Source: Schistocephalus solidus | Taxonomy: Eukaryota > Platyhelminthes > Cestoda > Diphyllobothriidea > Diphyllobothriidae | Assembly (NCBI GenBank): GCA_017591395.1 | Contig: WEDG01001010.1 | Coordinates: forward strand, 62,001-126,000 | DNA length: 64,000 nucleotides | Direction of reading: 5' to 3' | In this document: positions 47,925 to 60,451 of the stretch, in pieces | How the letters are laid out: each line of letters begins with the position of its first letter | Position numbering within the stretch: the stretch's first letter is position 1 | Translations under genes and position numbers: made by a program | Notes under the pieces: generated by a model | Told to the model about the DNA's origin: nothing | The model's input: the letters and a program-made list of their open reading frames with translations, nothing else | The model's database searches: none

Positions 47925-49115
47925 GAGAATGGCATAAATCTGCTTCAGCAGATGGCTGCCAGACGAGCCCGCAAACAGAGAGCAACACGCGAAGCAGCAC
48001 TAGAGAACAAGTTTCCTGAGATACCTGGTCCAACGTCGTCGATAAACGGCAAACTGGTGCAAAACCTGTCGTCAAAGGAGCTAACAGAATAAGACATGCA
48101 GGTGTCAAGGTCTGAGGCCTCATTTAACACAGTTGATGTCAAAGCTGTCAACATGGTTGCAGCAGAAGATTCCCTTCTCAACCAAAAGGAAGCAACAGAA
48201 CAAGCGAAGAAGCTTATTGGAAACCAAGCGTCACCCCTCCTAATGGTTTTGAGGTCACGCGACGTGCTTTCCGAGTTCAAACGTGATGCAGTTAAGAAAC
48301 TCAAGGTTGACAACGACGTCGTAATCGTGCCTGTTTACAAGGGACGATCCACGGTCGTATTGAACAAGACAGACTATATTCTGAAAGTTTAAAACTTGTT
48401 GGAGGATCGTCAGTCTTATATCCCATGGGAATCAAACTCCATAAAAATGCTGACATACGAGTTTAACACGACACTGTTGGCAATGGGAACTCGGGTGCAA
48501 TATCGCCGACCGACTGACACATGGCAAGAGTGCAAAAAAGGCCCTGGTTCAATTCCATCTTCTGTCAAAAGCGCACAGAATAGGCGCTCCTCTCCGGCCA
48601 ATCGCATCACTCAAAGGCCCTCCAACCTAAGGACTGACAACTTGGCTGTTTCGACGTCCTTAATTTTTGACCACCGATTCGGACATCACAGTCAGATCCT
48701 AAGCACAATTCTTAGAGCAACTTCAAGAGGAAATCAGTTACTTAGGGAAGGCACGGGCGTCTAATCCTTCCAATGACAGCGAGCCGAACTGCAGAGTCAG
48801 TATCACACCAATATCAAACACGGATAACGAAATCGTGGCCATTAACGACTCTAACATGGAGTTCCAAGTCATCATCACATAAATTACAACCCCAAGCGGC
48901 AATCGCGAGAGCTGCTAATTATAGTACCTATGTGGTCGCGTGGACGCTACGTACTATAAATACTGCGTGCCTTGTACCTCTTTTACCCTTAGATGTGGCT
49001 ATCTCGGATAATGTGTTCCAGTGAGAATGTGAAACATCAGGCCAATAAACTTCTTGTTCCATCGATCGCCTCTTCTCCCTCTGAAATGCTTCCTGGAACT
49101 CAACTTTGCTTCTAA
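47925..49115 (+). pseudogene. Penelope-like element, decayed, N-terminal/RT part fused to 3' end
   Basis: The plus frame gives MAARRARKQRATREAALENK, then SEASFNTVDVKAVNMVAAE, and KKLKVDNDVVIVPVYKGRST with VVLNKTDY. This is the segment leading into the Penelope reverse transcriptase (the usual form is VIVPADKGRSTVVMD; family knowledge). After in-frame stops near 48092 and 48390 and a frameshift near 48485, the frame holds FHLLSKAHRIGAPLRPIASL (the KVHK-GAPLRPI motif) and TTWLFRR. Near 48735 it jumps directly to the Penelope 3' region at 48775-49110 (GACAGCGAGCC, CATTAACGACT, GCTTCCTGGAACTC). The rest of the reverse transcriptase and the endonuclease are deleted. Confidence 0.85.
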
Positions 49116-51343
49116 GAACATCTGGTATCTCAATTTACAAGTGGTTACATCGACCCGATCCTATATCCCCGTAAAGAGTGAGCTGGAATGATTTAAACAA
49201 CTCCATGGGTCCAGTGGTGCATTAAAATGTGACCTGCGATACACTGGCCGACCATCCAAATAAAAGTTACGGTATGTCTATTAAAAGTGCTCGTGGCTCT
49301 GATATGCTTTTTCAGTACGCGACTCCCGCGTAAGTGTCGGTGATGCCAATGTTCCGAGACCTCATGTTCCTCACCCCGAGCTCACAATGAGGGTACATGC
49401 CTGCTGTTATTCGTTGTTACCGCTTTCTTTACTTCCGCTAAGCAGATAAATGGCAGGCGGAATGAAACGAAATGCACAACTAACTGATGTGCGTTCACGC
49501 CATCAGACTACTCAGGCCCTATTCAAAGATATGTTTCAGTCAGATAAAAGTCCCTCTAATTGTGACATGTCTCAGAATAAAACACGCAAGAACATGGCTA
49601 TAGAAACCTGCAAACCATAACTGCTCTCTTGCATTTTGAAGGTGCTTACGTCGCCATCAAAAAGAAGATGTGTTAAAAAGCTGAATTTGAGTGAATTCTC
49701 TCCTTGCAGAAAAAGGTCGATGTGGCATATATGAGGACTATCCACCCAATCTTCTCGGATCCTTAGGTTTGTGTTAATGATGGCGACCTCCAACAAACTC
49801 AAATGGATCATTTAGTTTCACTCCACAAAATTAAAGCCTCGTGGATGCACTGAAATGTGCTCTTACTGAAATAATTTATGAAACAGATTGTGCTGATGTG
49901 GCAAAATCAGGAAAACCGAACGGCAACTGAGAAACCCAGGGCTCGGCGACCGCGAATGCACGTTGACAAACGCTTTTGCTGCATTGCTCTTGAGCAAAAG
50001 CCTCTCAGATCGATGTCGTCAACAAGTCCGGGTCAGTAGTTCTATTTAAAATGTTGCAACTCACAGATGTTCTATCAAGGTACGGAATTCCGGGCCAAAT
50101 CTGTCGGATCGCGTGCATTTCAAGGAAGACTGGAGGGTGTATAAAGACCGGACGAAGCACAAAACTAGGACACTTAATAAAATAAACCCATATGCACACT
50201 TTCTGCAATTGGAGCGCTCAGATATACCCAGACATATTTTCAATTTAGTAAAGCGATAAGAGCAAGCGTATAACCTCAGAATATGTTTGGAATGTAACAG
50301 ATAAGTCCAGTCGCCGTCGAAATCTGTGTTTTAGCTTAGATTCGAGTGTTTTTTCTCAGTCTCAGCCCTTCAGACCAAAAGATGAGAACATCAGCCGCAA
50401 GAAGACATGAAATTCCTGCGTGCTTAGTACGAACGTATACATTTTCAATAGGCTCTCACTTATTTCCTTAAACGGAATACTAGGAATCGCAAATGACCGG
50501 TCACGAGGAAATTCCAAAATCTATACGAACTGATGACTATTCTCACTTTCTCAATGTTGCCTACCTTATTTACTAGGAGCGCTGATCACCAGATTAGAAA
50601 AAATAACTGTAAAAAGGTAAACTACTGTTAAAAACGAATGAGTGTGAGTGCGCTATGTACCGGTTAATGACTATAGATTTTCCGAGATCGGTGTTTCCTA
50701 GTGATCCTACGGATGGTTCATCTTCATCACTCATCTATCTTCAGCTAAGAGCTACTTTAACCATGTAGTCCACTGGAACAGAGTGATGGTTCATGGTTAA
50801 ACAGCCTTATGAATCAAATCAAATCAACAGCTAATCCTGGGTCACATTGACTAATTCCAAAAGATTATACAAAAATGAGATGCGTTGTCGCTCCCTAGAC
50901 ACACGTCCTGGTTCATATCACCTCACCCAGCACAATCTAACTAATTTTTTTGGATAGAATCGGGCTTCTATATTCTTTTATGATATCGTATATCCCAAGT
51001 CTAAATCCAGTCAAACATTTAAGGAAGTTTTACTTCAAACTTTTATCAAATCCACGTACTGATAATTATTAAAGTTTCGTTTGCATTCTCCAAGCATTGC
51101 ACGCCTTAAAGAAATGGTGCGATAATTTTGGCATCCGTATCCTCACTATCGCAGCCTACTTATAGTTGGCAGTTTGTATTGCTTCTTTGGAAGCAAACCC
51201 AATGACTCTCCTGTTTCTTCCCGAAAAAATATTTTGTAGAACGGGAGCTTGCTGGATGCGAGAGGCTACCTTCCCGTTTACCGAAGACCACCAATGAATG
51301 AACGATAAACACCCAGTTATTATTCGTTTTCAAGCACGTTATA
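49116..51343. other. No gene or named repeat recognised
   Basis: Mixed AT-rich DNA with frames up to 83 codons and no domain. Some parts could be intron. Confidence 0.4.
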
Positions 51344-51564
51344 AGTCGCGAATCCTTGTTTAAAAAGCTCACGTAGATAGCAATGAATTACGGGCAAATG
51401 AATAAAAGAAGGTGACTTACAAATTTCATCGCTAAAAAGTTGTATATTTTTCGGAGTCGCGAATCCTTGTTTAAAAAGCTCACGTAGATAGCAATGAATT
51501 ACGGGAAATGAATAAAAGAAGGTTACCTACAAATTTCATCGCTAAAAAGTTGTATATTTTTCGG
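51344..51564. repeat. Tandem duplication, 111-bp unit, two copies
   Basis: 51344-51454 and 51455-51564 both begin AGTCGCGAATCCTTGTTTAA and end TTGTATATTTTTCGG. The second copy has one base deleted (GGGCAAATG against GGGAAATG) and two substitutions (GGTGACTTAC against GGTTACCTAC). This is a recent duplication. Confidence 0.97.
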
Positions 51565-54500
51565 TCTTTAATGCGCTCAAAGGACGCATTGTTGAACAAC
51601 TTTTGTAATCAGGCGTTAGTGTCAATACTAATGGGAGGGTCATGCATTTCCCATTTTTTTCCCCCTCGCACTCGGAAACAACTGTTTAAAATAATGATAG
51701 CCGATACAGAAGGTTTACTTATTAAAATAAAGTAGAAACAATGTTTTAAAGATTGTGAGCAAAAGTCAAAGGCTGATATTCGCCGTTAATGAAAATCTAT
51801 CAGTGTCTAGGAGCAACGCATCGATATTCTTGAAAAAATTGCCCTGTGAGAACATAAAAATGTACATCTTTGCTCGAAATCTTCAGTGAAGAACAGGTCG
51901 GGTATTCAGAGGGCAAGTTATCGGCAGCTGCGACCATAAAGGACACGGTCTTGATTTGACGAACAGGAGGAACAAGAGGAGGAAGAATCTGCCCTAAGTA
52001 ACGACGAAGTCATTGAATTCTGGATACTGACATCCGATTCGGGATTGTTATACTCTTCCTGTTCCTGCAGAAAAAAATGGTAAAAACAGAAAATTATACT
52101 TTTATTGACATTTTTGTCAAAAGGCATTGGAAAATATCAGTTATATATTTGCAAAAAACTGCTAAATATGCAAGGAAATATATTGATCGAAAAGTTTAAA
52201 CAGAGATTAGAAAGTTGCATTAGTTCCTTGTGCAGTACAGAAAAAAAGCTACCGGAATATGGAAGACAGGTAAGTGAGAGGATAAAATCAATAGTACTGA
52301 TGTACAGCGGCTGGTAATATCGGAGAAAACAAAGGATCACTAGCGGGTTCCAAGTAGTGCTCAAGCATAGGTGACAACGATGTAAAATTCTGAAGGCTAT
52401 TGAAATGCTTGCGTTGCAATCGGTTCCTCTTCTCTTCGGTTTTCAAATGGTTTGGTTAATTTCAGGCATAAGCTCAAGTGAAATTTCCACGGGCATCGTT
52501 AATCCAAATGTTTCACACTTTATATTCACCCGTAGGAACGCAGGAACTATGACATAGCAAAAGCAAAATTTATATATCTTCAGTAGAATGCAAAAGAAAG
52601 TTGATATTTTAATTTTGCATAAGGATGAACCTACCTGCTACTAATATATGAGGCGATTTCTACTCCCAGCATTTACTTACGATAAGGCATTCATTGGATT
52701 CCCAGTAATCCAACATGCTTCAATATTGATTTAATTTCTGTGACCAATAGCGTATGAAAAGAAGTTTCTTTTTCTAGTAAACCGATAGTGACTTCAAATT
52801 CATATGCTGACTTTATATCCAAGAAAACTATTATTAAATAAAATTCTAGAAATTTCTCATTAGTTAACACTTCTTATTGGTTATGGTCGAGGACTATTAA
52901 AGCCTTAAAATCATCCTGCGATTTCAGTTTAAACTGTGGTCAATATCTCGCGTATTCATTAAAAACAACTGTTAATTACCTATTTGCATCGAAGTCAGTC
53001 GTATTTATGCCGTATTTATTGTACCCCTTCAATATATAATTTTCAAGTTGCTGCATGGACACTGAGTAATTTTCATTAACAGATCCAAAGCCAAGATATC
53101 TAACGCTCTTTGTTTGTTCCAAATGCGTTAGATTTAGTACAAAGAAGAAACAAATAACTGAATAGGCATTAGGAAAGTTGACACGGATTTAACTTCACAG
53201 AATTTTTCCTCTCGCCGCTTATAACTGTGGAAAGTTTGAGCAAGGCCAATTGGAGATGATATTGGGCAGAGTGACAAAAGTGGTATAAAGCCACGTCCTA
53301 CGCATCACCCGGTCAGGTCAAAGCAGCAGCCAGTTTTAGGGGTTAGAGGTCGATCTCACCAATTCCATAAGCGTGCTATGGGAGAAAACATTTTTTATTT
53401 GACATCGTCAAATTTGCATACCATGTTTATTCCTTCCTCTTCATCACTCTGAAACCGATGTCAAACAGTTACAATAGGGCTCTGAACAACAGATTGACCT
53501 CGATTTTCGTTAAGCTATCCGAGTTAAAACCGTAAGAAAAAATACAATAGAAACATTAATTGAGAGTATTGAGTGAATTGTTTCTTTCAGAAAACGCGAT
53601 TTGTTAACAAGTTAACTCGAGCAAGGAAATTTCATGTTTATATGTTTAAACAATATAGAAGTGTTTATAAGGGCCTCAAAAGTCTATGCAGAAATGTACA
53701 ATATTTAAGTAGTTATTTTTTTCCATCTGTATTTTTCGGCGGCCGGGAAGAAACGCATTCAGGAGTAGGCATACTAACATGACTGAAGATGACATTACAG
53801 CGGTGTCTAAGTGCACCTTTCTAATAAAAAAACACATTATAGAATTGTGATTAATATGCCATGCGATACGACACCTACTATACGCCTTGTTTGCAAAATG
53901 TTCAAAGCAAAAAGCCCTTTTTGTCTTCCATGTTACCTTACAAGGTCCCAAGCCCGAAGCATTAGCTAAAAGATGCTTTCCTGACGGATAGCATAATGAA
54001 GAAGAAAAGGGCTGCAAATGAAGCTTGCAGTGCAAAATGTTCCCAGGTAGACATGTGAATAACCTTCCTTTCCTCCAAATAGTGACGTTTAGCTTTGACG
54101 AGTGCAGTTCACATAATGAACAGAGTGAAAAATTAGACAGGCGGATTAGGAGTTCATTTATGTAGGATGCACAAGTTTGTGTCAGTCATGTTAATTTCAG
54201 GAGCTTACTCAGAAGGATCTTAGCTTAACAGGCGTCTCCGTTTATGACGAAGCCAAACAGCTAATGGCTGGTTAAATGTGATTTTCTGTTCGGAGAAAAC
54301 ATTGCGCCAGGGCATTAGGAAAAGTGATAAAATTTGGATTTAGATATTTTGCAACGTATCTTAGAATGTCAGGCAAGTACTATTACGAAGCCTCGACTAA
54401 TTTGGTATACCAATAAAGGAGGCTCTTAGCTAGTACGTGTGCTCTCAGTATAGTACATAATTACGTATTTGTATTCTACTGGTCGCCTATTGAAAACTCG

Positions 54501-56944
54501 TAAGTATTACGCGGTTATTCCGCAGTGGCTGATAGTTTTCAACTCAAGTATTTATAGCAGCGTTTGGAGAGAGCCTGAAAAGGTTCGTTCCGAATGATTT
54601 ATTTTAAGCTCGTGCACTAATTTTCTCGGAACTTGACCAAAGCAGAAGAAGTAACTTGCTTCCTTTGTTTGGTGTGGTTTTTCAAGCAAAATACATTATG
54701 GGTGTTAACATATCGTAGATAAAGTTCCTTAGAGTAGAAAAAAAACACACAAAGGAAGTGGATAACAAGAAAAATGGAGGCAATGTGCACATAGGATAAT
54801 AATCAAACGAGAGACGAAAATGGACACAAGGCATAATACATTCTGCTCTACAAAGCTATCTTCGTCAAAAAGCTTCCATTGACCAAAATAATGAGTTTTT
54901 CGTGCAAGCTCCCTAAATAAACAGTGTAGTGTAAAGGAACATTGTTGGTTTTCGTAAGACCTCGGTTCAAAGTACGAAATACCTACACGAGTTGAGGAGA
55001 TCACCATGAGATTATGCATATGTGCAGTTCCAGCAGACGCATTCTTAAAAAATTGTAAAGGAAGCAAATGGAGAAAATCTTAGAGCTGCAGTCTTTATTT
55101 TCAGTACATCAATGATATAGCGGCTACAATAGGAGATGTATTGTAGTAAGTGAATGGCTCAAATCTCTACATAAACCTAATGGTAGAAAATTGAAATAGT
55201 CAATTTCCATTTCTCTTTGCTTTGGTTCTTAAGCAACAGAGTCAACGGGCAATCCAGAAGAGGACACTATTATGGCAAAGCTACTTCGATATTTGGCTAC
55301 AATAGCTATAAGAGATGTTCCCCATGTTCTCTGAATGAAGAACTGAGCAAAAGATAAGAAGCAATTAATAAAGTTTATAACTCTGAACAGTTCATCTGTA
55401 GGAAGACAGTGAGTCACCTTCTGCAGCAATGCAAGGAAAACAAATGCAGTTACGTTTTGAAGAGTTTTTGCCAGAGCAAGTCTGCTCTCGGTATCGCTTC
55501 GCAAACTCATGGGTTTCTTCTACCGGTGGGAAAAACGAATGGTCATCATTGCACATCATTGGAATGTGAACACCCTCGCGTGTTTACCTAGAATCGACTA
55601 CCTGATTGGGACGATTCGACGTCAAATCAAGGGAATTCGTTGAACTGACCTTGTGACAAAAAGGACGGTTTGAGTACCGTACCTCAGTAAGTGATTTAAA
55701 TAAATCGTTGAGAGATCTTCCGAAAATCCTTCTGAGGGTTCTTTTGAGTGTCAGATTGAAAGATAAATTTGATACGAAGGTGTAATCTGACGGTAACAGA
55801 AACAATGACCATGCTGATTGAAAACCCTGTTTATAGCCATGAAGAATTACCTTCATCTGCAAGCCTACCGTTTGGTCCCATATCCTCTTGGTCTATTCAT
55901 TTTTTTTCTGACTAGCATTTACCTTCCGAGCACTGCCAACTGCACCCCCCGGCTGTGAGCCTTACTAGTCAGGTGGCTGACTGTTATCAAGCGAGAAAAA
56001 CTTGTCTGTCTATGGGTAAATAGGAAAAAAATGATCATTTGACGAACTACTTCTGTAAAATCGATAAATGCGATTTTTCTCAATAAAAGAATACCTATGA
56101 TAAATGAAAATACGCATTAAAGGTTCGAAGCCAATCTCACTGATGTGCGCAACAGGGGTAGAAAGTGTATTTCATGTAAGAGTTTCTTTGCAACTGCAAA
56201 GACTTAGGTCTGCAAAGCAAGCACTTGACGATGGGGTTAGGTAGAGACGATCGACCCTCATAATTATCTGAGCTGGAGCACATTTTCAAGTTTAAACACT
56301 TGCAGATGTGTTGTCTACCGTAGCCCTACTTCAAAAATGTATCCCATTTTCCTAAAATATGCGCAGCGTCTCTACTTGTCGACCAAAAACCTGCGCGCAG
56401 CGAAATAACAAAAATAGGGTAGCATCACTTCGAATAAGGTTCAACCAATCTCTACTTCCAAGCAACCAGCGTGCCATGGGAAATATAGAGAGCTAAATTC
56501 ACAAGCCACTGAGAAATGGTGCCCTGCGAGAACTAAACAGAGCTGCATTAGAGTTTCATTGTGCAATTTTTCAATTTCATCCCCAATTACATCTAAAGAC
56601 CATGAGCATCTTCTTGTTGGCGTGATATTTTGCTACCGAGATTTGTCAGTACAGTCTGATTTTCAGTATGGTATTTGAAATATTTGCACATGTTTGTTGG
56701 AGGCTGAAGCTAAGAACCAGAGGTAAATCTGTCGAACAGAGGTCAGAACAGGTGATTTTGACAAAGTGCCCTTTTCAATGTTCTTAATCGTGGAAGCCAC
56801 AAAGCTACAGCAGGGCTCATACAAGGATTTACTCAAACTCTGAGTGCGCATTCAGGCTCAGTCCATTTTGGATTTGGAGAAATGGGTATAACGTAATTAA
56901 TGTAAGAATTATATGCTAGGCAGCATAATGCTTTCGGAAGCCAT
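51565..56944. other. AT-rich DNA, no confident gene
   Basis: Apart from the decayed exon copy at 54510-54640 nothing could be named. A minus-strand frame at 54729-55067 has an acceptor-like TTTACAATTTTTTAAG near 55047, but its sequence looks unlike protein after 30 residues and it was not called. Confidence 0.4.
54510..54640 (+). pseudogene. Decayed partial copy of the 47-kb exon and its intron start
   Basis: GCGGTTATTCCGCAGTGGCTG then GATAGTTTTCAACTCAAGTATT match 47211-47255 (GCGGTTATTTTGCAGTAGCTG, GATTTCAGTTCAATTATT). Then GAGCCTGAAAAGGTTCGTTC matches the donor region GATCCTGAAAAGGTTAGTTC. The match continues into the intron (TTTAAGCTCGTGCACTAATT against TCTAAGTTTATGCATTAATT). The frame carries stops. 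The copy therefore arose by genomic duplication, not by retroposition of spliced RNA. Confidence 0.55.
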
Positions 56945-57851
56945 CTACAGTGCTTCAGGGGAACAATTAAATTCGCAAATCAACTCAACCTGTTGTCGCC
57001 GTCTCGGCGGGACCGGTGGAGGTGGGCGGCGGATGGAGAGTTCAACAAATTTCGGGAGCATAATAGATGGTTCAGGGACGTCTTGTATCGCCAGTTCTCC
57101 TCTGTCTGAACGTGAAACTGGTTTGCAGGGAGTGGCCACTGTGAGAGCCAATCCTCGACACCAACCTGCATCCAGCGCTCGAAACACATTCAGCAGTGTC
57201 GACCGAAGAAGCCTAAGTTTGTCCATGTGGGTGACGGTCGAGAGAAGACTCACCCCATTCAGCTCAACGAGAATTTGCCCGACCCGGAGTTCGGGCACAG
57301 TAGCCGCTGGCAAGCCTTGGTACACCTCTTCGATCAAAAGAACAGAAGGTTGTCCCCTGTTGTGCCTTGGCGTTACGGGCTTGAAAGCACTGTCGGGGTG
57401 TGTGGCCATGGCATGTACATTGCCGGCTGGAGGAGCATAGTGTGCAGAACCAACTTTCAGAATCCATGCTTCAGGCAGGCGGAGTCGCACATTAGTCACT
57501 CGTAGACCGAGGCAGGTAAGTGGGTCTTCTGCCCACCAGACTGGTCTCAATCTGGCCGCAAAAAGGTTACTGTGGAGCATCACGGTCTCTAGGTGACAAA
57601 AGTGGAGCAACTCGAAGAGACTGACAGAGGGGCCATGGGAGGCAGATGAATGGAGTTCAGAGGAGTCTGAGATAGATGTAGAGTCATCTACAAGACGAGG
57701 AGGAAGAGGGGTTCGTTGTCTGTACGTCGTGGTTGTGGGCAGAGTTAGGGCGCGAGTGATGCGATGAGATTGACTGACAGTTGTCGTAGGATCTAAGCGT
57801 GAAACGTGTATACAAGTTCGCTGAAGAGAGGAAGAAAGGAGAGGGGGGAAT
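56945..57851 (-). CDS. PDZ-like domain protein, exon 3 of visible set
   Basis: The longest uninterrupted frame in the window. The proposed acceptor is CACCTCCAAATCAG after a strong pyrimidine tract, starting with A (phase 2). The PDZ-like core lies at about 57128-57349: SVLLIEEVYQGLPAATVPEL, then RVGQILVELNGVSLLS and a KLRLLRST helix. This fits the PDZ pattern of strand, VGDxIxxVNG and helix B. A possible carboxylate loop, CLGLRV, is about 55 residues upstream, so an insertion would be needed. A proline-rich RRPPPPVPPRRRQQ segment suited to SH3 binding follows. The coding part may end at a donor after 56990 (ACAACAG then GTTGAG, phase 0) or at the stop at 56945. PDZ proteins usually scaffold membrane or cytoskeletal complexes. 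The domain call needs a profile search. Confidence 0.6.
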
Positions 57852-57936
57852 CTGATTTGGAGGTGGAGAAAAAGCGGTGACTGCTGCTTTTGAGCCTGCA
57901 GACAGAACAGAGCTGAGCGATGGAAAATTTGGAAAC

Positions 57937-58214
57937 CTCGGGTCCTCCAAGAACGTTGAGTCTGATTCGGGGAGCCATCCTTTTGAACTGTTACAGCTTT
58001 CGGTCTGTTTGTTGTGGGTTCGTATTTGTTCTTCAACAACCGGCATCCTCGGTTGCTGCTTCATGTGTTCTCCCTCGTGGCATGTCCTGACAACTGCCAT
58101 CTTTTCCAATTCTGCAGAGTTCGTATTTGGGTTTTCAAAATTATTACTGGTAGAAAATTTAGTGGAGAAGTTCGTCCTAGTGACTTTTGTGTCGCTGTTC
58201 CTCCTGCTTCTACT
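57937..58214 (-). CDS. PDZ-like domain protein, exon 2 of visible set
   Basis: Starts after CATTTTTTCATACAATTCTAG in phase 1. The preceding exon supplies G, which joins AA to make Glu. It is open in a different frame from the next exon, and both frames overlap over 57684-58039. An 85-bp intron with donor GACCCGAG then GTTTCC (phase 2) and acceptor at 57851 (phase 2) switches between them in frame. It encodes a polar, Ser/Asn-rich segment (e.g. NNFENPNTNSAELEKMAVV, SCNSSKGWLPESDSTFLED) without a recognised domain. Without that intron this frame would run to a stop at 57684, giving a different C-terminus. Confidence 0.58.
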
Positions 58215-60246
58215 TTCTAGAATTGTATGAAAAAATGGCTGCAGTAAATACGCTGACTTCAAACAAACAAGAAGACTGATTTGCAGTTATAAAATGAAAT
58301 TTGATCTGAATTTGTGGATACTCTTTCACTGAAAACAATGAATTCTGCTAATGAATCCTGGCTTAAGGCCAAATGGGTGTAAAACATCTGATACTTGTTG
58401 ATGATCCTTACAGTAAAGACAAGGTCAGGGAATTCAGAGGCCTCCCATCTAGGGTATGATGAAGAAGTAAGTGGAATTCATTGACTAATCTAGTACGGTA
58501 TTGTGGTCAGTGTTGGTGACGTGGTGCAGGTCTTTTGCATTTAGTTTTATTGTAATACTAATGAAGACTTACTGGGACGGAAGTCCTGGGACCGACACCA
58601 ACCACTGAGCCAAGGGAAAGCTCTTCACTATTTAAAGTATGTTAGTCTTTAAAGATTCTTTGAAGACAGCACACCGAGCCTTCCCTTTGCCTGTCACTGT
58701 GTACGTAACATGATCAAAGTATCGGACATGACGCTTGGAATCGAGCTATTTGCCTCCAAAGGCCACAACTTAGGTTTGCTGTGAATAGGACAGAAATTCT
58801 GATCGTAAATTACCATACATTGACTAACGACTTAGCAGAAACAATAATCATAATCCATGGCTTCTGCCTCACCAGTTAGGGTTTCATCTTGGAAATTTTG
58901 AGAACAACCATAATTGGCACTCAAACCCAAGCCATGATATGAAAAGCCGGCCAAATATTTTACAAGTTGCAATTTTCTAACAGAATCGTCGCGTATTCCT
59001 CCTCCTCTCTTCCTCCTCCTCCTCCTCCTCCTCCTCCTCCTCCTCCTCCTCCTCCTCCTCCTCCTCCTCCTCCTCCTCCTCCCTCCTCCTCTTTCTCCTC
59101 CTCCTCAACCCCGCAGTTAGAGTTAACGAAAATGATCGTTTTGACCATCTTTCTGTACGATGTAGGAAGCTGGAGTATCTAGCAGTTCTATGCTAGTCTG
59201 TTTATCCACTTCCATGTGAACTCCTCTTGAAGTATCGTGGAGTTAAAGTCGCACAACCGATTCCCTGATCTAGGCTTTAGACTAGAACTGAATGCTCAAA
59301 GTCTCTGCAATGCAGAAACACATTCATATTTGATGAAGCATCTGTGTAATAGATTGGTCATCAGTGATATTACAAATGGCCCCTGAAGCCAAGTGGGACA
59401 CACAAGTGATACAAGGGCACCTGACAGAGCTAACTCTGGGGTCCAATGACATACATCCAAAAAGCGGCAAGTAAAGTGATCTGCCATCACATTTGAAGCT
59501 GCAATCTGCAAAGCCAATCCAATAAATGTGGGCCACAAATAAGTGGGTAAAACTTGAGAACTTATGAACAAGGCCTTCTGGTCACTTTTTAATATTGACG
59601 CCCATTTAAGACTGGCCTCAGCCTTATCAGCTACCCTTGCACACATTGTGACGGCAACCCAGCGGTAGGTGTCCACTTTTAAAATATATATATTTTCTCA
59701 GACGCAAAGTGGATCATTAAGTCAGTTCAACCACCACGCCAACGGCATGCGGATTCTGCTAAAAATATTCATCATACGTAAGGCGATCGAGCTGCCAAAG
59801 AGATTCTTTTGCGTCATACCAACGAGGGACAACCCTAGCCAATGTGGCGTCATCAGTTTCATAAATTAAAGTTTTTCAGTTAATAACTGTGGTGATACTT
59901 TGCTGAAGGAAATATATCAACCATTAGGACCATTGCAGGCTCGTATCGTACTCTGAAAACAGAGTAAGTACATACGGAGCATAATTAGTTGAAAATGAAT
60001 ACAGATTACAAATGTCTGGTCAGTTCCCTCGTCAAAGATAAAGACTTCAAAGAAAACCTTGGCGAAGACAGAGACTCAAAGGAAGGTATTAACATATAAG
60101 GAGCCATTTCTACACTTTAGGTGATCCCTTATGATAAGGGGCTGTTAGAGACTCACGCTCTGCCAGTGACGATGTCATCCGCGCAAAAAATGGTTCGTAG
60201 GGCTGTGTAGCTGAGACATGCCGCCTGCAGCCTTCCGGTCTCTCAC
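58215..60246 (-). other. Intron of the PDZ-like gene, with (TCC)n and an unassigned frame
   Basis: About 2.0 kb between donor GTGAGA at 60246 and the acceptor at 58215. Contains the TCC microsatellite at 58997-59105. A 126-codon minus-strand frame at 59296-59676 overlaps a second frame with a Cys-rich look (DCSFKCDGRS, CPCITC). Neither has good splice sites, and I do not call a gene. Confidence 0.45.
58997..59105. repeat. (TCC)n microsatellite
   Basis: About 35 TCC units with a few interruptions. The poly-Pro, poly-Gly and poly-Glu-like frames across it are artefacts. Confidence 0.97.
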
Positions 60247-60442
60247 CTTGACCGGAATACGATGCCTGTTCTTGATGAAGCTGTATGGTGGTGGCGGAAG
60301 GAATCTCCCTGCGTCTATGGTCAGTTACCTTCGGCGGCTCATTCGAAGCACTCAACTTTCGAAAATCTGCATGGGCGCGAATTTGAGGCAGCTCATATAC
60401 TGGCGCTAGATCTGTAGCCGACTCCGAAGGTTGCTCCCTCGC
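60247..60442 (-). CDS. PDZ-like domain protein, exon 1 of visible set
   Basis: A 196-bp internal exon with strong sites: acceptor TTTTTCATTGTTTCAG (phase 0) and donor GGTCAAG then GTGAGA (phase 1). It encodes about 65 polar residues (ESATDLAPVYELPQIRAHA, REIPSATTIQLHQEQASYSG). Low complexity, no domain recognised. The phase-1 end matches the next exon at 58214. The frame continues past the donor to a stop at 60110, which would be an intron-retention end. Upstream exons were not found in the last 3.5 kb of the window. Confidence 0.62.
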
Positions 60443-60451
60443 CTGAAACAA

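Noticed and set aside
54729..55067. 112-codon minus-strand frame with an acceptor-like start
   Set aside because: Protein-like only for about 30 residues, ends in a hydrophobic low-complexity run, and no phase-matching partner exon was found.
56913..57440. 175-codon plus-strand frame
   Set aside because: It is the antisense shadow of the PDZ-like exon, has no domain, and starts on a weak context.
58960..59182. Poly-Gly/poly-Glu and poly-Pro/Ser frames
   Set aside because: They translate the (TCC)n microsatellite in different frames.
59296..59676. 126-codon minus-strand frame and an overlapping Cys-rich frame
   Set aside because: Two frames are open, neither has convincing splice sites, and it lies inside the intron of the PDZ-like gene; no family recognised.
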